Shown here one piece after another: positions 17,738-24,905 of a stretch of 64,000 bases of DNA. Each line of letters starts with the position of its first letter. Position 1 is the first letter of the stretch. Source of the DNA: Myxococcus stipitatus (GTDB lineage Bacteria > Myxococcota > Myxococcia > Myxococcales > Myxococcaceae); the NCBI RefSeq assembly GCF_038561935.1, contig NZ_CP102770.1, positions 2,604,001-2,668,000 of the forward strand, in the 5' to 3' direction. The translations under genes were made by a program, and so were the position numbers. The notes under the pieces were generated by a model. The model was not told the origin of the DNA. It did not search any database and saw nothing but the letters and a program-made list of their open reading frames with translations.

Positions 17738-17888
17738 GCGGAGCGGGCGGCTGCGTGGGGGACGAAGCGCTCCCAGGCGCCAGGCCCGCTTGGGAATCGC
17801 GGGGTACAACAGCAATCCAGATGCCAGTGGCGCTCCCAGGGGAATAGTCGCTCGGGCCTCGCGGCGGGGCCCGGAATGCGACATGGGT

Positions 17889-17906
17889 GTCAGGGACGTC
17901 CCTGAC
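17889..17906. repeat. Perfect 18-bp palindrome
   Basis: GTCAGGGACGTCCCTGAC is a perfect inverted repeat with no loop, flanked by weaker symmetry (ATGGG / CCAT). It lies between the uvrA-like terminator and the start of the secreted-protein gene at 17737, about 150 bp upstream of that gene. It could be an operator for a dimeric regulator or part of a tandem terminator. Confidence 0.4.
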
Positions 17907-17929
17907 CCATCCAGGAGGCGACGGCGAGG

Positions 17930-17958
17930 GACGGTCCCCGTGCTCCACGGGGACCGTC
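17930..17958. terminator. Strong hairpin terminator after the uvrA-like gene
   Basis: A perfect 13-bp stem (GACGGTCCCCGTG, loop CTC, CACGGGGACCGTC) starts 12 bp after the uvrA-like stop codon. The T-rich stretch TTCTTTC follows on the plus strand only, while the minus-strand side continues GC-rich. It should end the araC-VOC-uvrA transcript and block read-through both ways. Confidence 0.8.
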
Positions 17959-17970
17959 TTCTTTCAGCGC

Positions 17971-20424
17971 TCAGCCCGCGCGGCTCTTGGCCTTGGTGCT
18001 CCGCCCCGAGGACGCGGCGGCGCCGCTGCTCGCGTCCACGGAGGTGCCTCCCACGTACGCGGCCAGGTGCTTGCCCGTCAGCGTCTTGCGCGACGCGATG
18101 AGGTCGGCGGGCGTGCCCTCGAACACGACGCGGCCACCGTCATGGCCCGCGCCCGGCCCCATGTCGATGATCCAATCGGCGTGCGCCATGACCGCCTGGT
18201 GGTGCTCGATGACGATGACGGACTTGCCGGACTCGACCAGCCGGTCCAGCAGCGCGAGCAGCTGTGCGACGTCCGCCAGGTGCAGGCCCGTGGTCGGCTC
18301 GTCGAGCACGTAGACGCCGCCCTCTTCGCCCATGTGCGTCGCCAGCTTCAGCCGCTGTCGCTCGCCGCCCGACAGCGTGGTCAGCGGCTGCCCCAGCCGC
18401 AGGTAGCCGAGCCCCACGTCCGACATGCGCTTGAGGATGGCGTGCGCGGCGGGCGTGCTCGCCTTGCCGGAGCCGAAGAAGGTGACGGCCTCGTCGACGG
18501 GCAGGTCGAGCACCTCGGCGATGTTGAGGCCGCCGAACTTGTACTTCAGCACCGCGGCCTGGAACCGGCGGCCCTCGCAGTCCTCACACATCGTGGAGAC
18601 ACCGGCCATCATCCCCAGGTCGGTGTAGATGACGCCAGCGCCGTTGCACGTCGGGCAGGCGCCCTCCGAGTTGGCGCTGAACAGCGCGGGCTTCACGTTG
18701 TTGGCCTTCGCGAAGGCCTTGCGGATGGGCTCCAGCAGGTCCGTGTACGTCGCGGGGTTGCTGCGCCGCGAGCCCTTGATGGCGGACTGGTCCACCGTCA
18801 CCACGCCCTCGCGGCCCGACACCGAGCCGTGGATGAGCGAGCTCTTCCCGGAGCCGGCCACGCCCGTCACCACCACCAGCACGCCGAGCGGGATGTCGAC
18901 GTCCACCTTCTGGAGGTTGTGGGTGTTGGCGCCGCGCACCTTCAGCACGCCCGTCGACTTGCGCACCGACGGCTTCACCTTGGCCCGGTCATCCAGGTGC
19001 CGTCCGGTCAGCGTGCCGCTGGCGCGAAGCCCCTCGACGGTGCCCTCGAACACCACCTTGCCGCCGTTCGTGCCGGCGCCCGGACCGATGTCCACGACGT
19101 GGTCGGCGATCTGGATGGCCTCCGGCTTGTGCTCCACGACGAGCACCGTGTTGCCCTTGTCGCGCAGGCTCAGGAGCAGGGTGTTCATCCGCTGGATGTC
19201 GTGCGGGTGCAGGCCGACGGTCGGCTCGTCGAACACGTACGTCACGTCGGTGAGCGCGGAGCCCAGGTGCCGGACCATCTGCGTGCGCTGGGACTCGCCG
19301 CCCGACAGCGTGCTCGTGGGCCGCTCGAGGCTGAGGTAGCCCAGGCCAATCTGCACGAACGAGTCGAGCGCGTGCTGGAGGTTCGCCACCAGCGGCCCGA
19401 CGGAGGGCTCCTTCAGGCCACGCACCCAGTCGGCCAGGTCGTTGATCTGCATCGCGCAGGCGTCGGCGATGTTGATGCCCTTGATCTTGGAGGACCGGGC
19501 GGCCTCGTTCAGCCGGGTGCCCTTGCAGTCCGGACAGGTGGTGAACGTCACCGCGCGATCCACGAACGCGCGGATGTGCGGCTGGAGCGAGTCCTTGTCC
19601 TTGGACAGGAAGGACTTCTGGATGCGAGGAATCAGCCCCTCGTAGGTGAGGTTCATCTTCTCGACCTTCACCTTGACCGGCTCGCGATACAGGAAGTCGT
19701 GGCGCTCCTTCTTGGTGTAGTCGCGGATGGGCTTGTCGCCGTCGAGGAACCCCGAGGCGGAGAAGATGCGCACGTACCAGCCGTCGGCGGTGTAGCCGGG
19801 GATGGTGATGGCGCCCTCGTTGAGCGACTTCGACTCATCGAGAATCTGGGCCAGGTCGATGTCCGTCACCGAGCCCATGCCCTCGCACTTGGGGCACATG
19901 CCGCCGGTGAGGTTGAAGACCTTCTTCTCGGTCTTCCCGCCCCCTTCGCCCTTCTCGATGGTCATCGCCCCGACGGCGCGCACCGAGGGGACGTTGAAGG
20001 AGTACGCGTTGGACGAGCCGATGTGCGGCTTGCCCAGGCGGCTGAAGAGCACCCGCAGCATCGCGTTGGCGTCCGTCGCCGTGCCCACGGTGGAGCGGGA
20101 GTTGGCCCCCATGCGCTCCTGGTCGACGATGATGGCCGTCGTCAGACCGTCCAGGACGTCGACCTCGGGCCGCCCCATCGACGGCATGAAGTTCTGGACG
20201 AACGCGCTGTAGGTCTCGTTGATGAGGCGCTGGGACTCCGCGGCGATGGTGCCGAACACCAGCGACGACTTGCCCGAGCCCGACACGCCGGTGAACACGG
20301 TGAGCCGCCGCTTGGGCAGCTCCACGCTCACGTCCTTCAGGTTGTTCTCGCGAGCCCCGCGGACCCGAATCATGTCGTGGCGGTCGGCGGCGTGCTGGCT
20401 GACAGAGGAAGTGGACTTGGTCAT
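17971..20424 (-). CDS. UvrA-like tandem ABC ATPase (UvrA2/DrrC type)
   Basis: 817 residues with two ABC ATPase domains: Walker A GVSGSGKSS at 46-54 and GVAGSGKSS near 521, signature LSGGE near 373 and 683, and Walker B YVFDEPT and YVLDEPT. Zinc-binding pairs CPKC, CPDC and CPTC...CEDC are interspersed as in UvrA. It is shorter than housekeeping UvrA (about 940 residues), as are the UvrA2/DrrC proteins that lack the UvrB-binding part. Such proteins bind damaged or drug-loaded DNA and give resistance to DNA-targeting antibiotics (DrrC in daunorubicin producers) or act in accessory repair. It is the third gene of a minus-strand unit after an AraC regulator and a VOC protein, 18 bp downstream of the latter. 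ATG at 20424 has no strong ribosome site, so translation may depend on coupling. A resistance role is inference. Confidence 0.9.
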   Translation of the reverse strand: MTKSTSSVSQHAADRHDMIRVRGARENNLKDVSVELPKRRLTVFTGVSGSGKSSLVFGTIAAESQRLINETYSAFVQNFMPSMGRPEVDVLDGLTTAIIVDQERMGANSRSTVGTATDANAMLRVLFSRLGKPHIGSSNAYSFNVPSVRAVGAMTIEKGEGGGKTEKKVFNLTGGMCPKCEGMGSVTDIDLAQILDESKSLNEGAITIPGYTADGWYVRIFSASGFLDGDKPIRDYTKKERHDFLYREPVKVKVEKMNLTYEGLIPRIQKSFLSKDKDSLQPHIRAFVDRAVTFTTCPDCKGTRLNEAARSSKIKGINIADACAMQINDLADWVRGLKEPSVGPLVANLQHALDSFVQIGLGYLSLERPTSTLSGGESQRTQMVRHLGSALTDVTYVFDEPTVGLHPHDIQRMNTLLLSLRDKGNTVLVVEHKPEAIQIADHVVDIGPGAGTNGGKVVFEGTVEGLRASGTLTGRHLDDRAKVKPSVRKSTGVLKVRGANTHNLQKVDVDIPLGVLVVVTGVAGSGKSSLIHGSVSGREGVVTVDQSAIKGSRRSNPATYTDLLEPIRKAFAKANNVKPALFSANSEGACPTCNGAGVIYTDLGMMAGVSTMCEDCEGRRFQAAVLKYKFGGLNIAEVLDLPVDEAVTFFGSGKASTPAAHAILKRMSDVGLGYLRLGQPLTTLSGGERQRLKLATHMGEEGGVYVLDEPTTGLHLADVAQLLALLDRLVESGKSVIVIEHHQAVMAHADWIIDMGPGAGHDGGRVVFEGTPADLIASRKTLTGKHLAAYVGGTSVDASSGAAASSGRSTKAKSRAG

Positions 20425-20442
20425 GGGGGTATGGGGAACAGG

Positions 20443-20847
20443 TCAGGCCTGGCTGATGCGAATCATGTTGCCGGCGGGGTCCCGCACGGCACAGTCGCGC
20501 ACGCCCCACGGCTGGTCCGTGGGCGGCTGCACCACGTCCACCTGGGCGGCGGTCAGCTTGGCGAACGTCTCCTCGAGGTTGTTGCTGGCGAAGATGGCTC
20601 CGCCCAGCGAGCCCTTGGCCAACAGGCGGGCCACGGCGTCACCATCCTCCTTGCTGCGGCCAGCGTGAGGCTGGCTCAGCACGATCTGGACGCCGGGCTG
20701 GTCCGGCGACGAGAAGGTGAGCCACCGCAAGCCGCCCTGGGCGACATCGCCGGTGAGGGTCAGCCCCAGCGCATCCCGGTAGAACGTGAGCGCGCGCATG
20801 GGGTCGTCAACAATCAGATGAACAGTCGAGAGCTTGAGGGTCGTCAT
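20443..20847 (-). CDS. VOC (glyoxalase/bleomycin-resistance) family protein
   Basis: 134 residues from ATG at 20847. It shows the two beta-alpha-beta-beta-beta halves of the vicinal oxygen chelate fold: VHLIVDDPMRALTFYRDALGL at the start and VRDPAGNMIRIS at the end. Members are metal-dependent lyases and dioxygenases or drug-binding proteins; the substrate here is unknown. It lies between an AraC regulator (15 bp upstream) and the UvrA-like gene (18 bp downstream). The GGAGG at the end of the araC gene is 11 bases before a GTG at 20856, which is a possible alternative start adding three residues. Confidence 0.85.
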   Translation of the reverse strand: MTTLKLSTVHLIVDDPMRALTFYRDALGLTLTGDVAQGGLRWLTFSSPDQPGVQIVLSQPHAGRSKEDGDAVARLLAKGSLGGAIFASNNLEETFAKLTAAQVDVVQPPTDQPWGVRDCAVRDPAGNMIRISQA

Positions 20848-20862
20848 AGGGGGCACTGTGTT

Positions 20863-21306
20863 TCATTCCTCCGGGGATTGCTTCTCGGATCCTGCTCGAC
20901 GTGGGCGGGTCCGCTCTTTCTGGATGCAGGCGGGCAGGACGGCATCCTCGGTGTGCTGCCGCGCGCGGTAGTCCGACGGCGGCACGCCCACCAGCTTGGT
21001 GAAGCTGGCGCTGAAGGAGCCCAGCGAGGTGCAGCCGACCGCCATGCACACGTCGGTGACGCTCAGGTCTCCCCGCCGAAGCAGGGCCATGGCCCGCTCG
21101 ATGCGCCGTGTCATCAGGTAGGAGTACGGGCTCTCCCCATACTCCTGCTTGAAGCGGCGTGAGAAGTGGGCCTGGGACATGTAGGCCGCCTTCGCGATGG
21201 CCTCCACGTCGAGGGGGCTTTCGAACTCGCGGTCCATGAGGTCACGGGCCCGCCGCAGACGCACGAGCTCAGCGAGTTCGTCCGCCAGCGTCTCTTTGGA
21301 AGCCAT
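20863..21306 (-). CDS. AraC-family transcriptional regulator
   Basis: 147 residues from ATG at 21306; nearly the whole protein is the two-helix-turn-helix DNA-binding domain. The first is VEAIAKAAYMSQAHFSRRFK, then GESPYSYLMTRRIERAMALL. The second is SVTDVCMAVGCTSLGSFSASF, ending VGVPPSDYR. There is no N-terminal sensor domain, as in SoxS/MarA-sized regulators. It heads the araC-VOC-uvrA unit and presumably controls it. The frame is open to 21378, but that part overlaps the hairpin downstream of the MFS gene. Confidence 0.88.
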   Translation of the reverse strand: MASKETLADELAELVRLRRARDLMDREFESPLDVEAIAKAAYMSQAHFSRRFKQEYGESPYSYLMTRRIERAMALLRRGDLSVTDVCMAVGCTSLGSFSASFTKLVGVPPSDYRARQHTEDAVLPACIQKERTRPRRAGSEKQSPEE

Positions 21307-21351
21307 GGAGGCAGGGTATGTCGGGCCCCAGGGAACCCCAAGGGTAAAGCG

Positions 21352-21385
21352 CCCACCCGAAGGTCGCTGGGACCTCACGGGTGGG
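21352..21385. terminator. Nested hairpin after the MFS exporter gene
   Basis: An outer stem CCCACCCG (21352-21359) pairs with CGGGTGGG (21378-21385). Inside it AGGTC (21361-21365) pairs with GACCT (21371-21375) around a 5-base loop. It lies about 45 bp past the stop of the MFS gene and upstream of the AraC start, so it likely separates the two units. There is no T-run. Confidence 0.6.
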
Positions 21386-21428
21386 ACGAGGGGCTCGTTC
21401 CTCCGAGACTGCTACGCCTGGGGGGACT

Positions 21429-22667
21429 TCATTCCACCCGCGGTGTTGAGCACGCGGGGCTCGTGGATGGGGGCGTCTGGACCGGTGGCGGCAGGTGTCG
21501 TTGAGCCGTCAACGTCACCAGGGCCATGAGCGAGCTGTAAGCCACCAGGGGCCACGCGGTGTCGCCATCGAGGAGGATGACGAGCGACGTTCCCACGGCG
21601 CCGACGATGAGGCTCTGGAGGCAGAAGTAGAGCGCGACGGCGGTCCCCGCCACGGCGCTGAAGGACTGGAGCGCGCCGTTGGCGGTGACGGAGGCGGCGA
21701 AGACGATGCCCGCGGCGATGACCCACATGGGCGCGACGAACGTCCAGAACGAGGGGGCCCAGAAGAGCTGTCCTGCGGTCAGCAGCACCGCGCCGAGCAG
21801 CAGCAGGAGCATGCCCCGCGTGAGGCTTCCCGCCAGGCCCCACTCCGCCACGAAGCGCCGGGCGAAGCGTGTCGTGAGAATCATCGCGAGCGCGGCGGTG
21901 GCGAAGGCCAGGCTGAACCCGAGCTCCGAGAAGCCGGCCTGTCCGATGAGGACGCGAGGCGCCGTGGAGAAGAACACGAAGAACGAGCCCATCGCCGCGC
22001 TGAAGCCCAGCGTGTACGTCCAGAACGAGGCGCTGCGCAGGATGGGGCCGAAGGCGACCCCCCGCGGGGGCCCTCCCGAAGGGCGGGTCTCGCTCCACCG
22101 GGGCAGGGCATTCAGCGTCGCCGCCGCCGCGAGGAGCCCGAGCGTGACGAAGATGGCGCGCCAGCCGAAGTGCTTCGCGAGCAGGGCCCCCGCGATGGGG
22201 CCGAGCGCGGGGACGAAGGCCAGCATGGCGCTGAACGTGCTGTAGAGGGTCGCGCTCTCGGGCCGCTCCGCGTAGACGTCGCGGACGGTCGCGAACGTGG
22301 CGACGAGGGCCGCGGAGGCCCCCACGGCTTGCACCAGCCGGAGGCCGACGAACGGGGCGGCCTCGGAGGTGGCGGCGAGCAGGAACGAAGCGGCGGTGAA
22401 CAGCACGGCTCCCGTCAGCAGCACCGGGCGTCGCCCGATGCGGTCCGAGAGCGGGCCGAACACCACCTGCCCGAGCCCGAGCACGGCCATGTACAGGCTC
22501 AGCGTGAGCTGGACGACGGAGGGCGTGGTGCCGAGGATTCCGGTCATGGCCGGAACCACGGGCAGGTAGACATCCATGGCCAGGGAGGCCAGGAGGTCGA
22601 AGGGAGCCATCAGCAACAGCGCTGCTGGCACGGAGTGATTCCACGACAGGCTTCTTGAAACAGGCAT
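21429..22667 (-). CDS. MFS drug exporter, FloR/CmlA type
   Basis: 412 residues with 12 predicted membrane helices. The N-terminal pattern (PAALLLMAPFDLLASLAMDVYLP, VVPAM..ILGTTPS.VQLTLSLYM, GPLSDRIGRRPVLL, VQAVGASAALVATFATVRD) follows the FloR/CmlA florfenicol and chloramphenicol exporters almost position by position as I remember them, and further matches run through FFVFFSTAPRVLIGQA and SVTANGAL. The protein is a proton-driven exporter in the inner membrane; its drug may be amphenicols or an endogenous product. The start at ATG 22667 gives a length close to FloR (404). A second ATG at 22694 is possible. It is a single-gene unit, with a hairpin behind it and about 220 bp in front. Naming it floR would need an identity check. 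Confidence 0.88.
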   Translation of the reverse strand: MPVSRSLSWNHSVPAALLLMAPFDLLASLAMDVYLPVVPAMTGILGTTPSVVQLTLSLYMAVLGLGQVVFGPLSDRIGRRPVLLTGAVLFTAASFLLAATSEAAPFVGLRLVQAVGASAALVATFATVRDVYAERPESATLYSTFSAMLAFVPALGPIAGALLAKHFGWRAIFVTLGLLAAAATLNALPRWSETRPSGGPPRGVAFGPILRSASFWTYTLGFSAAMGSFFVFFSTAPRVLIGQAGFSELGFSLAFATAALAMILTTRFARRFVAEWGLAGSLTRGMLLLLLGAVLLTAGQLFWAPSFWTFVAPMWVIAAGIVFAASVTANGALQSFSAVAGTAVALYFCLQSLIVGAVGTSLVILLDGDTAWPLVAYSSLMALVTLTAQRHLPPPVQTPPSTSPACSTPRVE

Positions 22668-22862
22668 GTTTGCATCCGCGCAAATGAGGAACATCTGGCG
22701 GCGCTCTGCCTCTCCACGGGGACCGGGATGACTTCGGGCAGATGGCCGCGGCAACGGTGGACGTGTCGCCGCGGCTCACTCATCTGCGGATGCTGGGTCA
22801 CCCATCCGGTTCGGCTCCGAGGTGCGCGGTGTCCGCGCACGCATGAGGAGCCTGGATACTAC

Positions 22863-22878
22863 CGCCGCTCGCGCGGCG
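22863..22878. terminator. Short hairpin after the NADP oxidoreductase gene
   Basis: CGCCGC (22863-22868) pairs with GCGGCG (22873-22878) around TCGC, eight bases past the TGA of the oxidoreductase gene. On the plus strand it is followed by TTTT, on the minus strand by GGTAGTA, so it is not a textbook terminator in the gene's own direction. The rest of the 22668-22886 gap must hold the promoter of the MFS gene; I see no clear boxes. Confidence 0.35.
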
Positions 22879-22886
22879 TTTTCAGC

Positions 22887-23591
22887 TCAGGACTTCTTCT
22901 GGGCCTCGAAGAACGCGCGCGCCGCGTCGTCGGCGGCCTTGCGGTACTCGGGGACGCGGCTGCGCTCCGCCTTGGCGAGCGCGGCCTTGAGCTGGGTCGC
23001 GTCCAGGTCGTTCGTGTAGCAGGGGGAGCCGGGCTGCTGGCGCCAGGAGTCGTCGAGGGTGCCCGTGTCGACGGTGTCGAACCCGAGCTCGTCGATGATG
23101 CGCTGGACCTTCGCCTTCGCCTCGGGGGCATCCCCCGCGACGGGGAGGGCGATGCGCCCGGGCGTGCCCTTGGGGGTGCTCTTCGCGGCGAGGGAGCTGA
23201 AATAGATGTTGTTGAACGCCTTGATGACCGGCCGGCCCAGATGCTGGCTGACCCACGCGCTCTCGACCTGGCCCTGCTCGAGCGCGGGGATGCTGCCGTC
23301 GCGCGAGGGGTAGTAGTTGCCCGTATCGATGACGACGACGTCGGAGGGCACGCCGGCGAAGAGGTCCTTGGGCAGCTTCGGCACGGCGCCCTGGGGGATG
23401 GTGACGACGACCACCTCGCCGCCGCGAGCGGCCTCGGCGGCGGTGACCGCGGTGGCCCCGATTTCAGCCGCGAGCGTGCGCAGGGAATCCGGCCCACGAG
23501 AGTTGGCGAGCACCACCTGGTGACCCAGCTTCACCCACTTCCGGGCCAGCGTCGCGCCGATGCTGCCCGCACCAATGATTCCAATCTTCAT
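22887..23591 (-). CDS. NADP oxidoreductase, coenzyme F420-dependent family
   Basis: 234 residues. It opens with a Rossmann nucleotide-binding motif (GIIGAGSIG, residues 4-12), followed by NSRGPDSL, where Ser/Arg after the second strand suggests NADP preference. VVVTIPQGAVPKLPKDL, VVIDTGNYYP and KAFNNIYF match the NADP-dependent F420 reductase fold family. In bacteria without F420 these proteins act as NAD(P)-dependent reductases of unclear substrate. The start is well supported by AGGAG six bases before ATG (complement of 23598-23602). It is divergent from the Cys-rich lipoprotein gene, with only 52 bp between the two starts. Confidence 0.85.
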   Translation of the reverse strand: MKIGIIGAGSIGATLARKWVKLGHQVVLANSRGPDSLRTLAAEIGATAVTAAEAARGGEVVVVTIPQGAVPKLPKDLFAGVPSDVVVIDTGNYYPSRDGSIPALEQGQVESAWVSQHLGRPVIKAFNNIYFSSLAAKSTPKGTPGRIALPVAGDAPEAKAKVQRIIDELGFDTVDTGTLDDSWRQQPGSPCYTNDLDATQLKAALAKAERSRVPEYRKAADDAARAFFEAQKKS

Positions 23592-23643
23592 GTGTTGCTC
23601 CTATAGGGCTGGAGACCACGGCGCATCTGATGCGAAGGGGCGT

Positions 23644-24276
23644 GTGACGGTGCGGAGAATGTTCGTCCTGGCGATGCTGGGTGGGGTGGTGGCCTGCAAG
23701 GCCCCGCTGACGCCGGAGGAGGACCGCGCGCGGGCGGCGGAGTGGGTGCGGACGCACCTGAGTGAGCCCGTGCCGGAGGAGTGCCCCGCGGACAAGGTCC
23801 CCGAGAAGGAGACGAAGCTCGGAGACTTCAAGACCCACTGCGACGCGCGGCTCGCCTGGTGCACGCGGCAGTGCTCCGAATCGGACGACGCGACCGCCTG
23901 CTACGCCCTCGCCCACGTCTTCATGGAGGAGAACACCCACGTCGCCTTGATGGAGCCGCTCTACCGTCGCGCGTGTGTCCTGGGGGCCATGAGGGGCTGT
24001 ACCTTCTGGGCTGGGGCGCTCGCGTTCCTGCGCGGCTCGAGCGACGAGGAGAAGGTGTGCCTCGCACGCACCTATGAGAAGACCTGTGCACGAGGGGAGC
24101 CGAGGGGGTGCCTCGTGCACGGCTCGAACCTGATGATGGGCAAGCACGCCCCGCCAGACCTGAAGAAGGCCCGTGAGGTCCTGGAGCGCGTCTGCAAGGC
24201 CTCACCGATGGACGACGCCGCGTGCGAGTTCGCGCGCGACAGCCTGGCCGAGCTCGCTAGGCGGTGGCCCGGGTGA
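23644..24276 (+). CDS. Cys-rich Sel1-like lipoprotein
   Basis: 210 residues from GTG at 23644 (AAGGGG just upstream); ATG at 23659 is an alternative. The start VRRMFVLAMLGGVVAC is a lipoprotein signal with the lipid-bearing Cys at 18. The mature part has regularly spaced Cys pairs within Ala-rich helices (CYALAHVF, RACVLGAMRGCTFWAGALAF, KTCARGEPRGCLVHGSNL, RVCKASPMDDAACEFA). This is the pattern of Sel1/Hcp-type helical repeats stabilised by disulphides, common in multiples in myxobacteria. A scaffold or binding role in the periplasm is likely. The gene end overlaps the end of the next convergent gene by 20 bp. Confidence 0.75.
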   Translation: MTVRRMFVLAMLGGVVACKAPLTPEEDRARAAEWVRTHLSEPVPEECPADKVPEKETKLGDFKTHCDARLAWCTRQCSESDDATACYALAHVFMEENTHVALMEPLYRRACVLGAMRGCTFWAGALAFLRGSSDEEKVCLARTYEKTCARGEPRGCLVHGSNLMMGKHAPPDLKKAREVLERVCKASPMDDAACEFARDSLAELARRWPG

Positions 24277-24769
24277 AGTCCATCACCCAGTTTGTCTCCC
24301 ACGTGACGCCTCCGTCCGTGGAGAACGCCTGCTCCCAGCGCGGGGCCGCCGACGTGACGCGCGACCAGGTGTAGCGCACGCGGATGGGCCGGCCCTCGTA
24401 GGTGTCCACGCCCTCGAAGATGCCCACGTCCCCCGTGAAGGAGCCCACCACGGGCGGCTCGAGAACCCCTCGGCGGTTGTCCACCCAGTAGATGGACCAC
24501 TGCTTCGTCTCCGGGTTGAAGAACTGGTACGCGGAGCCGACGAAGCCGCTCCAGAACTCCGTGCGGTACTCGTCCTCGATTCCCATTCCGCCCAACAACA
24601 GGCGCGCCACGCTCGTGGCCTCGAACTCAATCCACTCGGTGCAGCCCTTCAGCCGCTCGTGCAGGCGGCGGTTGCGGATGTTCCACTTGCCCACCCAGAA
24701 ATCGAAGTCCCGGGCCCCATCCCGCACCTGCGTGGACGCCGTCTGCATTGCCTCTTGCACGTTGCTCAC
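24257..24769 (-). CDS. Calycin-like hypothetical protein (DUF1579-like)
   Basis: 170 residues. The start is GTG at 24769 because AGGAG lies six bases upstream (complement of 24775-24779). The body is beta-rich and Trp-rich with DFDFWVGKWNIRNRRL at the start and PRWEQAFSTDGGVTWETNW near the end. This is a pattern seen in uncharacterised lipocalin/calycin-like proteins that bind small ligands. There are no signal peptide and no catalytic motif. It converges on and overlaps the lipoprotein gene by 20 bp. The function is unknown. Confidence 0.75.
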   Translation of the reverse strand: MSNVQEAMQTASTQVRDGARDFDFWVGKWNIRNRRLHERLKGCTEWIEFEATSVARLLLGGMGIEDEYRTEFWSGFVGSAYQFFNPETKQWSIYWVDNRRGVLEPPVVGSFTGDVGIFEGVDTYEGRPIRVRYTWSRVTSAAPRWEQAFSTDGGVTWETNWVMDFTRATA

Positions 24770-24905
24770 GTTCGCTCCTGTGTCCTTCCCCGGCTTGGGG
24801 ACGAAGCGCACGGTAGAGGGCATATAGGGCGGAACCCGCCCTCATTCGGACGGGGTGGTTTCCGCGCGAGGAGCACTGCTGCTAGGCAGGCGTACTTGAA
24901 ACCGG

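Noticed and set aside
21412..22779. A 455-codon minus-strand frame overlapping the MFS gene in another phase
   Set aside because: It is Arg/Gly/His-rich without membrane helices, while the overlapping frame has a complete FloR-like sequence.
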